A stretch of DNA of 64,000 nt, taken from contig CAJTNA010000007.1 in the NCBI GenBank assembly GCA_910577845.1, positions 1 to 64,000 on the forward strand. The letters are read 5' to 3'. Source of the stretch: an uncultured Christensenella sp. (GTDB lineage Bacteria > Bacillota > Clostridia > Christensenellales > UBA3700). The position numbers were made by a program, and so were the translations under genes. A model generated the notes under the pieces. That model saw only the letters and a program-made list of their open reading frames with translations. It did not search any database and was not told the DNA's origin. Positions within the stretch are counted from its first letter, which is position 1, and the number at the start of each line of letters is the position of its first letter. Shown piece by piece: positions 8,410 through 17,733 of the stretch.

Positions 8410-9642
8410 ATGTTAAATATAATAGCGTTTTGTATTTTATTGTTATTAATGGGATTAACTATGCTTATTTACTGGCATAGAATTTCAACATTTTTATACA
8501 ATACTAAGAATTTGTCCTCTTCTGATGAAATTTTGTATGTAAATAAAGATAAGCCAAATAAAGAAACTAGAAGTATTGAAGAAATAATGATTGCTATTTC
8601 AATTGTTTTTGTTTTTGCAATTTGGTGTGCGTCAAGACCAATTTGGGTTGCTGATTCTGTTCCTTATATTAATTATTTTGAAAGATTGGATGTTTCAACA
8701 ATGGATAGCTTTTTTAACATTGATGGGCAATACAGAATTGGCTTTGAATTTTTTGTTAAAATCACAAAAGTTTTATTTGGAAATAACTTTAGAGCGTGTT
8801 TTTTTTCTATAGCTTTTTTTAATATGACAATACTGACAATTGTTATGTTCAAAATTGAAAAGGGGCGTCCATTATTAATGGTAAGTTTGTTTATTGCAAC
8901 TTTTGGGATATATTATAATTACATGGTATTAAGACAAGGATTAGCTATTTCTTTTGTTATACTAGCCATTTATTACATAATTAAAGATAAAAAAATATTA
9001 ATCCTAGTAAATGTTTTAATAGCAATAGTTTGTTTTCATGAGTCTGCAATAATTTTGCTTTTGTTCATGTTTCCAATTTCTTATTTAAAGCAAGTGCCTA
9101 AGAAAGATAATTTGCTTATTATTTTGTTGTTAGCAGTAGTTTTATATTTTACAAAAGTTGGTACTCAGTTTTTGCAAATATTAGTGCGATTGATTATAGA
9201 AACTAAATTGTTGCCAGATGCATTCAATAAATACATTCTTTATTTAGAGCCAGGAAAATACGATATATCTATTATGCAATTGATTAATTTTACATTAACG
9301 GGTTATCTAATATATATAGCATATCCAAAAAATAATAGTAATTTGAAAGTGAATTCTAATATGCAATTATGCGGTACAAATTTTGTGATTTCTGAAGATA
9401 GACCTTATCCAATATACTATTATAAATTGCTAACAATAAATGTGATTGGACAGTTAATCCTTGGTGCATTTAGCAGTTTAATAGCGGTTGTAAGGTTGGT
9501 TGATTATTTTTTGCTGACTAATGTTATTTTATTAGTTTATGATAATAATTATAAAAAAACAACGGAAAAATACGTATTTGTAAATTTGTATATTATTATT
9601 ATGTTAATATTTATCATGAGAATGATATATTATATGCATTGA
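8410..9642 (+). CDS. EpsG-family polysaccharide polymerase (Wzy-like)
   Basis: 410-aa integral membrane protein with about ten hydrophobic segments. EpsG-family hallmarks are a hydrophobic N-terminal helix followed by a polar loop, RPIWVADSVPYINYFE (R-x(5)-D-x(3)-Y pattern), YRIGFEFFVKITKVL, and YNYMVLRQGLAISFVILA with the R-Q motif, followed by CFHESAIILLL. The family polymerises lipid-linked repeat units at the outer face of the membrane. AGAGG lies about 6 nt before the start. It is the only polymerase candidate in the locus and complements the flippase at 19628. Confidence 0.85.
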   Translation: MLNIIAFCILLLLMGLTMLIYWHRISTFLYNTKNLSSSDEILYVNKDKPNKETRSIEEIMIAISIVFVFAIWCASRPIWVADSVPYINYFERLDVSTMDSFFNIDGQYRIGFEFFVKITKVLFGNNFRACFFSIAFFNMTILTIVMFKIEKGRPLLMVSLFIATFGIYYNYMVLRQGLAISFVILAIYYIIKDKKILILVNVLIAIVCFHESAIILLLFMFPISYLKQVPKKDNLLIILLLAVVLYFTKVGTQFLQILVRLIIETKLLPDAFNKYILYLEPGKYDISIMQLINFTLTGYLIYIAYPKNNSNLKVNSNMQLCGTNFVISEDRPYPIYYYKLLTINVIGQLILGAFSSLIAVVRLVDYFLLTNVILLVYDNNYKKTTEKYVFVNLYIIIMLIFIMRMIYYMH

Positions 9643-9688
9643 ATTTTTTAATAAAGTATAAAAAATAAGTTTATATAGGGATAGATTT

Positions 9689-10567
9689 ATGAAAGGAATA
9701 ATTTTAGCGGGTGGAAGTGGGACAAGGCTTTACCCATTGACAAAGACAATCTCAAAACAATTGTTGCCAGTGTATGACAAACCTATGATTTTTTATCCTT
9801 TGTCAACTTTGATGCTTGCAGGGATAAATGAGATATTGATAATATCTACACCAAGAGATTTACCTAATTTTATGGCTTTACTTGGTGATGGCAGTGAATA
9901 TGGTATTAAACTTGAGTATGCAAAGCAACCTTCGCCAGATGGTTTGGCACAAGCTTTTTTAATAGGCGAAAAATTTATTAATGGTGATAGTTGTACAATG
10001 ATTTTGGGTGATAACATTTATTATGGCAATGGATTGGGTGGAATGTTAAAAGATGCTATTGCAAATAATAATGGTGCTACAATTTTTGGTTATTATGTTG
10101 ATGACCCAGAGAGATTTGGTGTTGTGGAATTTAATAATAATGGAAAGGTTATATCAATTGATGAAAAACCAAAAGTTCCAAAATCTAATTATGCTGTAAC
10201 TGGTTTATATATTTATGATAACAGGGTAGTAGATATGGCAAAGAAAATCAAACCTAGTGCTAGAGGGGAATTGGAAATTACTGATTTAAACAAATTATAT
10301 CTTAAAGATAATTCATTAAATGTTAAGCTTATGGGTAGAGGATTTGCTTGGTTAGATACAGGAACTATGGAAAGCTTGTTAGATGCTGGTAATTTTGTTC
10401 AATTGCTTGAAAAAAGACAAGGCATTAAAATGAGTGTTTTGGAAGAAATTGCTTATATAAATGGTTGGATAAGCAAAGAAAAACTTTTGCAATCTGCTGA
10501 AAAATACGGTAAATCACCTTATGGCAAACATCTTTTAAAAGTGGCAAATGGTTTAATAAAATATTGA
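9689..10567 (+). CDS. rmlA: Glucose-1-phosphate thymidylyltransferase RmlA
   Basis: Makes dTDP-glucose from dTTP and glucose-1-phosphate, the first step to dTDP-L-rhamnose. 292 aa, the normal length. The nucleotide-binding signature is [20 protein letters not shown] at residues 4-23; then [46 protein letters not shown], and [19 protein letters not shown]. Preceded by AGGGATAG. The next two rhamnose genes follow in the same direction (rmlC-rmlD fusion, rmlB), split by one glycosyltransferase. Confidence 0.96.
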   Translation: MKGIILAGGSGTRLYPLTKTISKQLLPVYDKPMIFYPLSTLMLAGINEILIISTPRDLPNFMALLGDGSEYGIKLEYAKQPSPDGLAQAFLIGEKFINGDSCTMILGDNIYYGNGLGGMLKDAIANNNGATIFGYYVDDPERFGVVEFNNNGKVISIDEKPKVPKSNYAVTGLYIYDNRVVDMAKKIKPSARGELEITDLNKLYLKDNSLNVKLMGRGFAWLDTGTMESLLDAGNFVQLLEKRQGIKMSVLEEIAYINGWISKEKLLQSAEKYGKSPYGKHLLKVANGLIKY

Positions 10568-10670
10568 TATAAAATTAAAAACACGTCAAAAATCAATATT
10601 AATAAATTAATCTTATGTATTGATAAATAATATAATTATTGAAATATAAGTATGTAAGAAGGGAGCGAGT

Positions 10671-12077
10671 ATGAATTTTATTGAAACAAAATTAAGAGGA
10701 TGTTTTATTATTGAGCCAGTTGCGTTTGGAGATAATCGTGGTTGGTTTATGGAGACATATAGTAAAGGAGAGTTTGATAAGGCTGGGTTGATTTATGATT
10801 TTGTGCAAGATAACCAATCTTTTAGTAAACAAAAGGGCATTTTGAGAGGATTACATTTTCAAAAAAATCCTATGGCTCAAGCAAAACTTGTTAGATGTAC
10901 AAAAGGTAGTATTTTAGATGTTGCAGTAGACTTAAGAAGAGGTAGTGATACATATTTACAATATGTTGCAGTTGAGCTTTCTGAGGAAAATAAAAAACAA
11001 TTAATGATTCCACGTGGTTTTGCACATGGTTTTGTAACCTTGACTGAAGATGTTATGGTTCAGTATAAAGTTGACAATTTATATAGTAAAGAAAATGATA
11101 GAGGTATTCAATACAATGACCCACAAATTAATGTTGAATGGGGTATAAATGACCCAATTTTGTCTGTGAAAGATACTACTAGCCCTAATTTGTGTGATAG
11201 TGATGAGGATTTTACTATTAAAGTTTTAGTTACTGGCGTGAAAGGTCAACTTGGATATGATGTAGTTAAAAAATTGCAAGCAGAAAACTATGAGTGTATA
11301 GGCGTAGATATCAATGATTTTGATATCACAGATGAAAAGGCAACCTATGACTATATTGTTAAATATAATCCAGATGTTGTTGTACATTGCTCAGCTTGGA
11401 CAGCAGTAGATAAAGCTGAAAGCGAAGCTGAACTTTGTCATAAAGTTAATGTGCTAGGAAGTGAAAATATTGCAAAAACTTGTGCGAAAATCGGGGCTAA
11501 AATGGTATATATTTCTACTGACTATGTTTATGATGGTAAAGGTAACAAGCCTTTTGAGGTTGATAGTAAGATTGCACCATTGTCAGTTTATGGTAAGACA
11601 AAATATCAAGGCGAACAAGCTTGTAGAAAGCACTTAGATAAACTTTTTGTTATTAGGACAAGTTGGGTATTTGGTGTAAATGGCAATAATTTTGTTAAAA
11701 CTATGCTAAGACTTGCTCAAAGTGGAAATCAAATAAAAGTTGTAAATGACCAAATTGGCTCACCTACTTTTACTCCTGACTTAGCTGACTTTATTTTTTA
11801 CATTATTAATACAAAAAAATATGGAACTTATCATTGTAGTAATGAGGGATATTGTAGTTGGTATGACTTTGCAAAAGAAATTTTTGCACTAAGTGATTTA
11901 AAAGTTGATTTAAAAGGCATCCCAACAAAGGAATATCCAACACCAGCTGTTAGACCTCATAATAGTAGATTGAGCAAAAAGTGTCTTGTAGATTGTGGTT
12001 ATGGAGTTATGCCTACTTGGCAAGATGCTTTAAGTAGATATCTAGGAGTATTAAGTAATGAAAATACTAATTGTTAA
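10671..12077 (+). CDS. rmlCD: Fused dTDP-4-dehydrorhamnose 3,5-epimerase / reductase (RmlC-RmlD)
   Basis: 468-aa bifunctional enzyme for the last two steps of dTDP-L-rhamnose synthesis. Residues 1-180 are the RmlC cupin: GDNRGWFMETY, GILRGLHFQ with the catalytic His, ILDVAVDLRRGS with the catalytic Asp, IPRGFAHGF, and a Tyr in VQYKVDNLYS. From about residue 183 comes the RmlD short-chain reductase: VTGVKGQLGYDV (NADPH loop), HCSAWTAVDKAE, YISTDYVYDGKG, and YGKTK as the Tyr-x3-Lys catalytic pair. No stop or frameshift separates the halves; the junction is about PNLCDSDEDFTIKVLVTG. Separate RmlC (about 185 aa) and RmlD (about 290 aa) are the norm. The last 20 bp overlap the next glycosyltransferase. 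Confidence 0.95.
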   Translation: MNFIETKLRGCFIIEPVAFGDNRGWFMETYSKGEFDKAGLIYDFVQDNQSFSKQKGILRGLHFQKNPMAQAKLVRCTKGSILDVAVDLRRGSDTYLQYVAVELSEENKKQLMIPRGFAHGFVTLTEDVMVQYKVDNLYSKENDRGIQYNDPQINVEWGINDPILSVKDTTSPNLCDSDEDFTIKVLVTGVKGQLGYDVVKKLQAENYECIGVDINDFDITDEKATYDYIVKYNPDVVVHCSAWTAVDKAESEAELCHKVNVLGSENIAKTCAKIGAKMVYISTDYVYDGKGNKPFEVDSKIAPLSVYGKTKYQGEQACRKHLDKLFVIRTSWVFGVNGNNFVKTMLRLAQSGNQIKVVNDQIGSPTFTPDLADFIFYIINTKKYGTYHCSNEGYCSWYDFAKEIFALSDLKVDLKGIPTKEYPTPAVRPHNSRLSKKCLVDCGYGVMPTWQDALSRYLGVLSNENTNC

Positions 12078-13194
12078 CGATTGTATGAATGCTGGGGGAA
12101 CTGAAAAGTTAATTAAAGATATTTGCAATCTGTATAATAAAAACAATATTGACTTGTATCTTGCAACTTTTACTAAAGGTGAGTGGGATTATATTGTTGA
12201 TGGTAATGTTTCTGGACACTACTATTTTGAAAAAAAAAGAAATAGCAATGGCTTAATGAACAAAGTCTGTAAATATTTTTTCAATATGCCTCAATATCAA
12301 GTTTTGAAAGAGAATTTTGATGTATGTATTGTTTTTAAACAGCTATGCTATGAAACAATGCGATATGTTAAAGCAAAAAAATATATCTTATGGGTACATG
12401 AAGACTATGCTTATAATGTATTATATGAAAGTAAAAAATGGTGGAAAAGGAAATTAGCATATAAGCATAAAAAAAAATTTTTAAAAAATTACAATGCTAT
12501 AGTTGCGTGTTCTGCTAATGCAAAAGAGTCATATGAAAAATATTACAAATTACATGACTTATTTGTAATAAAAAATAGTATTAATGAAATTGAAATCAAT
12601 GATAAATGTGAGGAAACAGTGGATTTGCCAATAAGTTTTAAAGAAAACTATATGGTCAATGTCAGTTCTTTGTCAGATACTATTGAGGGGTATGGTAAGC
12701 GAGTTGATTTATTAATACAGCTTTTTTATCAATGCCTACAGTACAATAATGATTTAAAGTTAATCATTATTGGTTGTGGAAAATTAAAATATGATTTGGA
12801 AAATTTAATTAATGATTTAAAAATTAATGACAAATGTATATTGCTTGGCAAGATAGATAATCCATACCCTTATATTAAGAATGCATCATTGATGTTGTCT
12901 GCATCTAATGCGGAGTCATTTGGATTGTCAGTTGCTGAATCAATGTATTTAGGTGTTCCAGTTGTTTGTTTCTATAACAGAGGAATTTCCGATTTTATAA
13001 ATAATGGACAGAATAGTATAGTTGTAGATAATAATGAAGATTTCGTTAATGAAATAATAAAAGTCAATCATGATAATGATTATAAAATAAAATTATCATT
13101 GAATGCAAAAAAAAGTATGGAATCAAATGCTGATATCTTAGGTTATGTAAAAAAAATAGAACAATTAGCTTTTAAAGTTTTAGTAGGAGAATAA
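12058..13194 (+). CDS. GT4-family glycosyltransferase
   Basis: 378-aa GT-B glycosyltransferase. The N terminus, MKILIVNDCMNAGGTEKLIK, is the acceptor-domain glycine loop. The donor half carries VNVSSLSDTIEGYGKRVDLL, LIIIGCGKLKYDL, LLGKIDNPYPYIKNASLML and SNAESFGLSVAESMYLGVPVV, the E-x7-E donor signature. The start lies inside the end of rmlCD (20-bp overlap) with AGGAG 9 nt upstream, so translation is probably coupled. A two-base gap separates it from rmlB. Confidence 0.87.
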   Translation: MKILIVNDCMNAGGTEKLIKDICNLYNKNNIDLYLATFTKGEWDYIVDGNVSGHYYFEKKRNSNGLMNKVCKYFFNMPQYQVLKENFDVCIVFKQLCYETMRYVKAKKYILWVHEDYAYNVLYESKKWWKRKLAYKHKKKFLKNYNAIVACSANAKESYEKYYKLHDLFVIKNSINEIEINDKCEETVDLPISFKENYMVNVSSLSDTIEGYGKRVDLLIQLFYQCLQYNNDLKLIIIGCGKLKYDLENLINDLKINDKCILLGKIDNPYPYIKNASLMLSASNAESFGLSVAESMYLGVPVVCFYNRGISDFINNGQNSIVVDNNEDFVNEIIKVNHDNDYKIKLSLNAKKSMESNADILGYVKKIEQLAFKVLVGE

Positions 13195-13195
13195 A

Positions 13196-14215
13196 ATGAA
13201 AATTTTGGTTACTGGTGGTGCTGGTTTTATTGGTGGAAATTTTGTGCATTATATGCTAAAAAAATATCCAAATTATGAAATATTTTGTTTAGATAAGTTG
13301 ACTTATGCAGGTAACTTGTCTACACTTGAGAGTGTTATAGATAATCCTAAATTCACTTTTTGCAAAGGAGATATTGCGGATTCTAAATATATTGACAAAT
13401 TATTTAGTGAGAATAAGTTTGATATTGTTGTTAATTTTGCTGCGGAAAGTCATGTGGACAGAAGCATAGAAAATCCACAAATATTTTTACACACTAATGT
13501 TATAGGTACAGGGGTTTTAATGGACGCTTGTAGAAAATATGGTAATATTAGGTATCATCAAGTGTCAACAGATGAAGTTTATGGTGATTTGCCTTTAGAT
13601 AGACCAGATTTGTTCTTTACAGAGGAAACACCAATACACACATCAAGTCCTTATAGCAGTTCAAAAGCTGGGGCAGATTTGTTAGTTTTGGCTTATTATA
13701 GAACTTTCGGTTTGCCAGTTACAATTTCTAGATGTAGTAACAATTATGGACCATATCATTTCCCTGAAAAGTTAATTCCGCTTATGATTTCAAGAGCCCT
13801 TGCAAATGAATCTTTGCCAGTATATGGTAATGGTTTAAATGTTCGTGATTGGCTTTATGTTGAAGACCATTGCCGTGCAATAGACTTAATTATCCATAAA
13901 GGTAAAATCGGAGAAGTTTACAATGTTGGTGGACATAATGAAAAATCTAATATTGATATAGTAAAAACTATATTAAAATTACTTGGAAAGAATGAGGATT
14001 TAATTACTTATGTTGCTGATAGAAAAGGCCACGATATGAGATATGCCATTGACCCAACAAAAATTCACAATGACTTGGGCTGGTTACCAGAAACTAAATT
14101 TGAAGATGGTATCAAAAAAACAATTGATTGGTACTTGAACAATCAAAAATGGTGGAAAGATATTATAAGCGGTGAATATAAAGATTACTATAGTAAAATG
14201 TATGGAAATAAATAA
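13196..14215 (+). CDS. rmlB: dTDP-glucose 4,6-dehydratase RmlB
   Basis: Converts dTDP-glucose to dTDP-4-keto-6-deoxyglucose with bound NAD+. 339 aa, normal length for the extended short-chain dehydrogenase family. VTGGAGFIGGNFVHYM is the NAD loop, LDKLTYAGNL the adenine-side motif, and FAAESHVDRSIENP is family-specific. VSTDEVYGDL holds the Thr-Asp-Glu catalytic set and PYSSSKAGADLLV the Tyr-x3-Lys pair. YNVGGHNEKSNIDIV is the C-terminal substrate loop. A 122-bp AT-rich gap follows, before capE. Confidence 0.96.
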   Translation: MKILVTGGAGFIGGNFVHYMLKKYPNYEIFCLDKLTYAGNLSTLESVIDNPKFTFCKGDIADSKYIDKLFSENKFDIVVNFAAESHVDRSIENPQIFLHTNVIGTGVLMDACRKYGNIRYHQVSTDEVYGDLPLDRPDLFFTEETPIHTSSPYSSSKAGADLLVLAYYRTFGLPVTISRCSNNYGPYHFPEKLIPLMISRALANESLPVYGNGLNVRDWLYVEDHCRAIDLIIHKGKIGEVYNVGGHNEKSNIDIVKTILKLLGKNEDLITYVADRKGHDMRYAIDPTKIHNDLGWLPETKFEDGIKKTIDWYLNNQKWWKDIISGEYKDYYSKMYGNK

Positions 14216-14337
14216 TAAAGACAAAATTTAATAGTTTTTATGTCAAAAATAATTTTTGAAAATTATAGCCAATAATTATAATTTATATTAAATTGAAATA
14301 AATAGCATAAAGTTTAAAATATAGAGCGAGGATTAAA

Positions 14338-15387
14338 ATGAGTATTTTTAAAGGTAAGACATTGTTGATAACAGGGGGAACTGGTAGTTTTGGTAATGCT
14401 GTGTTGAACAGATTTTTAACTAGTGATATAGGTGAGATTAGGATTTTTTCTCGAGATGAATTAAAACAAGATAATATGCGTCATGAATATCAAGCAAAAT
14501 ATCCTAAATATTATGATAAACTAAAATTTTATATTGGAGATGTAAGAGATATTAATAGCGTGCGTAATGCTATGTATGGTGTTGACTATATTTTCCACGC
14601 TGCTGCATTAAAGCAGGTGCCTAGTTGTGAATTTTTCCCTATTGAAGCAGTTAAAACTAATGTTTTAGGTACTGAAAATGTGCTTACTGCAGCAATTGAA
14701 GCAGGTGTTAAAAGAATTATTTGTTTATCAACAGATAAGGCTGCTTATCCTGTTAATGCGATGGGGACATCTAAAGCTATGATGGAAAAAGTAATTGTTG
14801 CAAAATCAAGAACAGTTGACCCAAATAAAACAACTATTTGTTGTACACGATATGGTAATGTAATGTGCAGTCGTGGCAGTGTTATTCCATTGTTTATTAG
14901 TCAAATACGTGATGGTAAACAATTAACTGTTACAGAGCCTACTATGACTAGATTTATTATGAGTTTAGAGGAAGCTGTTGATTTAGTCTTATTTGCTTTT
15001 GAAAATGGTGAGAGTGGTGATATTCTAGTACAAAAAGCCCCAGCTTGTACAATAGAGGTTTTGACTAAAGCTGTTTGTAAATTATGGAATACAAATGATG
15101 ATATTAAAGTTATTGGTATTCGTCACGGAGAAAAAATGTACGAGACTTTGCTTACAAATGAAGAATGTAGTCACGCAATTGATATGGGGAATTTCTATCG
15201 CGTTCCTTGTGATAAACGTAGCCTTAACTATGATAATTATTTTAAAAATGGCAATATAGAAAGGTGTAAATTGACTGAATTTAATTCAAACAACACTAAA
15301 TTGCTTGATATTGATGCTGTAGCTGAAAAAATATATTCTCTTGATTATATCAAAGCTGAATTGGCTAAGGATGGTATTAAAAGATGA
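14338..15387 (+). CDS. capE: UDP-GlcNAc C5 epimerase / 4,6-dehydratase (CapE/WbjB/FnlA)
   Basis: First enzyme of UDP-N-acetyl-L-fucosamine synthesis: it dehydrates and epimerises UDP-GlcNAc to the 4-keto-6-deoxy-L-arabino sugar. 349 aa, close to the roughly 344 aa of S. aureus CapE. ITGGTGSFGNAVLNRF is the NADP loop, FSRDELKQDNMRHEY is typical of CapE/FlaA1, and HAAALKQVPSCEF and LSTDKAAYPVNAMGTSK follow; Met-x3-Lys replaces Tyr-x3-Lys, as usual in this family. The identity is secured by the two genes after it (capF, capG). It overlaps capF by 4 bp. GAGG lies upstream of the start. Confidence 0.93.
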   Translation: MSIFKGKTLLITGGTGSFGNAVLNRFLTSDIGEIRIFSRDELKQDNMRHEYQAKYPKYYDKLKFYIGDVRDINSVRNAMYGVDYIFHAAALKQVPSCEFFPIEAVKTNVLGTENVLTAAIEAGVKRIICLSTDKAAYPVNAMGTSKAMMEKVIVAKSRTVDPNKTTICCTRYGNVMCSRGSVIPLFISQIRDGKQLTVTEPTMTRFIMSLEEAVDLVLFAFENGESGDILVQKAPACTIEVLTKAVCKLWNTNDDIKVIGIRHGEKMYETLLTNEECSHAIDMGNFYRVPCDKRSLNYDNYFKNGNIERCKLTEFNSNNTKLLDIDAVAEKIYSLDYIKAELAKDGIKR

Positions 15388-16526
15388 AGTTGCTTGTTAC
15401 TGGTGCCAAAGGTTTTGTAGGTAGAAATCTTGTTGAAACTCTTAAAACTATTCGTGATGGTAAGTGCAAAAAGTTTTCTTTCCTAAATAATCTTGAAATT
15501 TATGAGTGTGATATTGATACAACTGAATCAGAGTTGGATAGATATACTGCAAATTGTGATTTTGTATTTCATCTTGCTGGTGTAAACAGACCTGAAAATA
15601 TTGAAGAATTTATGCAAGGTAATTTTGGTTTTACTACTACTTTACTGGATAAGTTAAAGAAGTCTAACAATAAAAGCCCTATATTAATGAGTAGTTCTAT
15701 CCAAGCTTGTCTTGATAATGAATATGGAAAAAGCAAAAAAGCGGGTGAAGATTATTTAATTCAATATGGTATAGATAATAATGTTAAAACATATGTTTAT
15801 AGATTGCCGAATGTGTTTGGTAAATGGTGTAAGCCAAACTATAATAGTGCGGTTGCGACTTTTTGTAATAATATTGCTAAAAATTTGCCTATTAAAGTAA
15901 ATAATCGTGAAACAGAGCTTACTTTGGTTTACATTGATGATGTTGTAAATAGCTTTATTTTAGCAGTAAATAATCAAATTGAAAAAGTAGATGGATATTG
16001 TAAAGTGCCAGTTGAGCATAAGGTAACTTTAGGGTATATTGTAGATAATCTATATAGCTTTAAAACAGGCCGTGCCAGTTTGGAAATATCTGATATGAGT
16101 AATCCATTTATTAAAAAGTTGTATGCAACATATTTAAGTTATTTGGATGAAAATGATTTTGCATATGATTTGGTGTCACATTCAGATTATCGTGGTTCAT
16201 TTACAGAATTTATTCATACAATTAACAATGGACAAGTTAGTATAAATGTATCTAAACCACATATTATCAAAGGTCAACATTGGCATCATACAAAAAATGA
16301 GAAATTTATTGTAGTGAGTGGTAACGGCGTTATACGTTTTAGAAAAATAGGCACTGATAAAGTAATAGAGTATTTTGTTAGTGGTGATAAATTACAAGTA
16401 GTGGATATACCTACAGGTTATACGCATAACATTGAGAATCTAGGTGATACAGATATGGTTACTATTATGTGGTGTAATGAAATTTTTGATGCAGAAAATC
16501 CAGATACGTATTTTGAGGAGGTATAA
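15384..16526 (+). CDS. capF: Bifunctional epimerase/reductase CapF (WbjC)
   Basis: Second step to UDP-L-FucNAc: epimerisation at C3 and NADPH reduction at C4. 380 aa in two domains. The N-terminal short-chain dehydrogenase (about 1-245) has VTGAKGFVGRNLVETL, FHLAGVNRPENIEEF and YGKSKKAGEDYL with Tyr-x3-Lys. The C-terminal cupin (about 265-375) has SDYRGSFTEFIHT, KGQHWHHTKNEKFIVVSG with metal-binding His, and PTGYTHNIENLG. Starts in an ATGA overlap with capE and carries the AGGAGG site for capG inside its last codons. Confidence 0.94.
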   Translation: MKLLVTGAKGFVGRNLVETLKTIRDGKCKKFSFLNNLEIYECDIDTTESELDRYTANCDFVFHLAGVNRPENIEEFMQGNFGFTTTLLDKLKKSNNKSPILMSSSIQACLDNEYGKSKKAGEDYLIQYGIDNNVKTYVYRLPNVFGKWCKPNYNSAVATFCNNIAKNLPIKVNNRETELTLVYIDDVVNSFILAVNNQIEKVDGYCKVPVEHKVTLGYIVDNLYSFKTGRASLEISDMSNPFIKKLYATYLSYLDENDFAYDLVSHSDYRGSFTEFIHTINNGQVSINVSKPHIIKGQHWHHTKNEKFIVVSGNGVIRFRKIGTDKVIEYFVSGDKLQVVDIPTGYTHNIENLGDTDMVTIMWCNEIFDAENPDTYFEEV

Positions 16527-17669
16527 ATGAGTAAGCTAAAATTGATGACAATTATTGGAACAAGACCAGAAATTATTCGTCTTGCAGCTGTAATAAAAAA
16601 ATGTGACAAATATTTTGACCAAATACTCGTTCATACTGGTCAAAACTATGATTATGAATTAAATCAAGTTTTTTTTGAAGACTTAGGACTGCGTGAACCA
16701 AATTTTTATTTGAGTGCTGTAGGAAAGGACTTAGGTGAAACAATTGGTAACATTATATCTAAATCATATAGCTTAATGGTGGAGCAAAAACCTGATGCTT
16801 TGTTAATTTTAGGTGATACAAATTCTTGTTTGTCAGCAATCTCAGCAAAAAGGTTGCATATACCAATTTTTCATATGGAAGCAGGCAATAGATGTTTTGA
16901 TGAATGCTTACCAGAGGAAACTAATAGAAGAATAGTTGACCACATTGCAGATGTTAATATGTGTTATAGCGAACACGCTAGACGTTATTTAAATTATGAA
17001 GGCACAGCAAAGGAACGTACTTATGTTACTGGTTCGCCTATGGCAGAGGTGTTGAGAGCAAATCTTGATAAGATTAAAACTAGCAATATTTTGAAAAAAT
17101 TAGGTCTTGAAAAGGGTAAATATATTTTATTATCTGCTCACAGAGAGGAGAATATTGATACAGAAACAAACTTTTTCAGTTTGATGACTGCAGTTAATGC
17201 TATGGCAGAAAAATATAATATGCCAATTTTATACTCTTGTCATCCAAGAAGTGCAAAATTTATTGAAAAGCGTGCATTTAAATTTGATAAAAGAGTAATA
17301 CAAAATAAACCATTAGGTTTTCACGATTACAATAATTTGCAGATGAATGCATTTGCTGTTGTGTCTGATAGTGGAACTTTGCCAGAGGAAAGTAGCTTTT
17401 TCTTGAGTATAGGTAATCCTATCCCAGCAGTATGTATAAGAACATCAACTGAACGCCCTGAGGCTATTGATAAAGGTAATTTTATCTTGGCGGGAATTTC
17501 TACCGAGCAAGTCCTACAAGCAGTTGATACAGCAGTAATGATGAATAGTAATGGTGATTTAGGAATACCAGTTCCAAATTATACAGATGAAAATGTTTCA
17601 GATAAAGTTGTAAAAATAATTCAAAGTTATGTTGGTGTTGTAAATAAAATGGTTTGGAGAAAATATTGA
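16527..17669 (+). CDS. capG: UDP-N-acetylglucosamine 2-epimerase-family enzyme CapG (WbjD/FnlC)
   Basis: Last step to UDP-L-FucNAc: C2 epimerisation. 380 aa with the UDP-GlcNAc 2-epimerase fold. IGTRPEIIRLAAVI, VHTGQNYDYELNQVFFEDL, LILGDTNSC, MEAGNRCFDECLPEETNRR, LLSAHREENID, SDSGTLPEESSFF and CIRTSTERPEA are all present, including the conserved catalytic Asp, Glu and His positions. The start codon directly abuts the capF stop (TAAATG). A plain WecB-type epimerase giving UDP-ManNAc is the alternative, but the capE-capF-capG order argues strongly for this role. Confidence 0.93.
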   Translation: MSKLKLMTIIGTRPEIIRLAAVIKKCDKYFDQILVHTGQNYDYELNQVFFEDLGLREPNFYLSAVGKDLGETIGNIISKSYSLMVEQKPDALLILGDTNSCLSAISAKRLHIPIFHMEAGNRCFDECLPEETNRRIVDHIADVNMCYSEHARRYLNYEGTAKERTYVTGSPMAEVLRANLDKIKTSNILKKLGLEKGKYILLSAHREENIDTETNFFSLMTAVNAMAEKYNMPILYSCHPRSAKFIEKRAFKFDKRVIQNKPLGFHDYNNLQMNAFAVVSDSGTLPEESSFFLSIGNPIPAVCIRTSTERPEAIDKGNFILAGISTEQVLQAVDTAVMMNSNGDLGIPVPNYTDENVSDKVVKIIQSYVGVVNKMVWRKY

Positions 17670-17733
17670 TATTAATTTAAAACTTATAATTTTAATAACA
17701 GATTCACAACTTTAATATTTGGAGGATAGTTAT

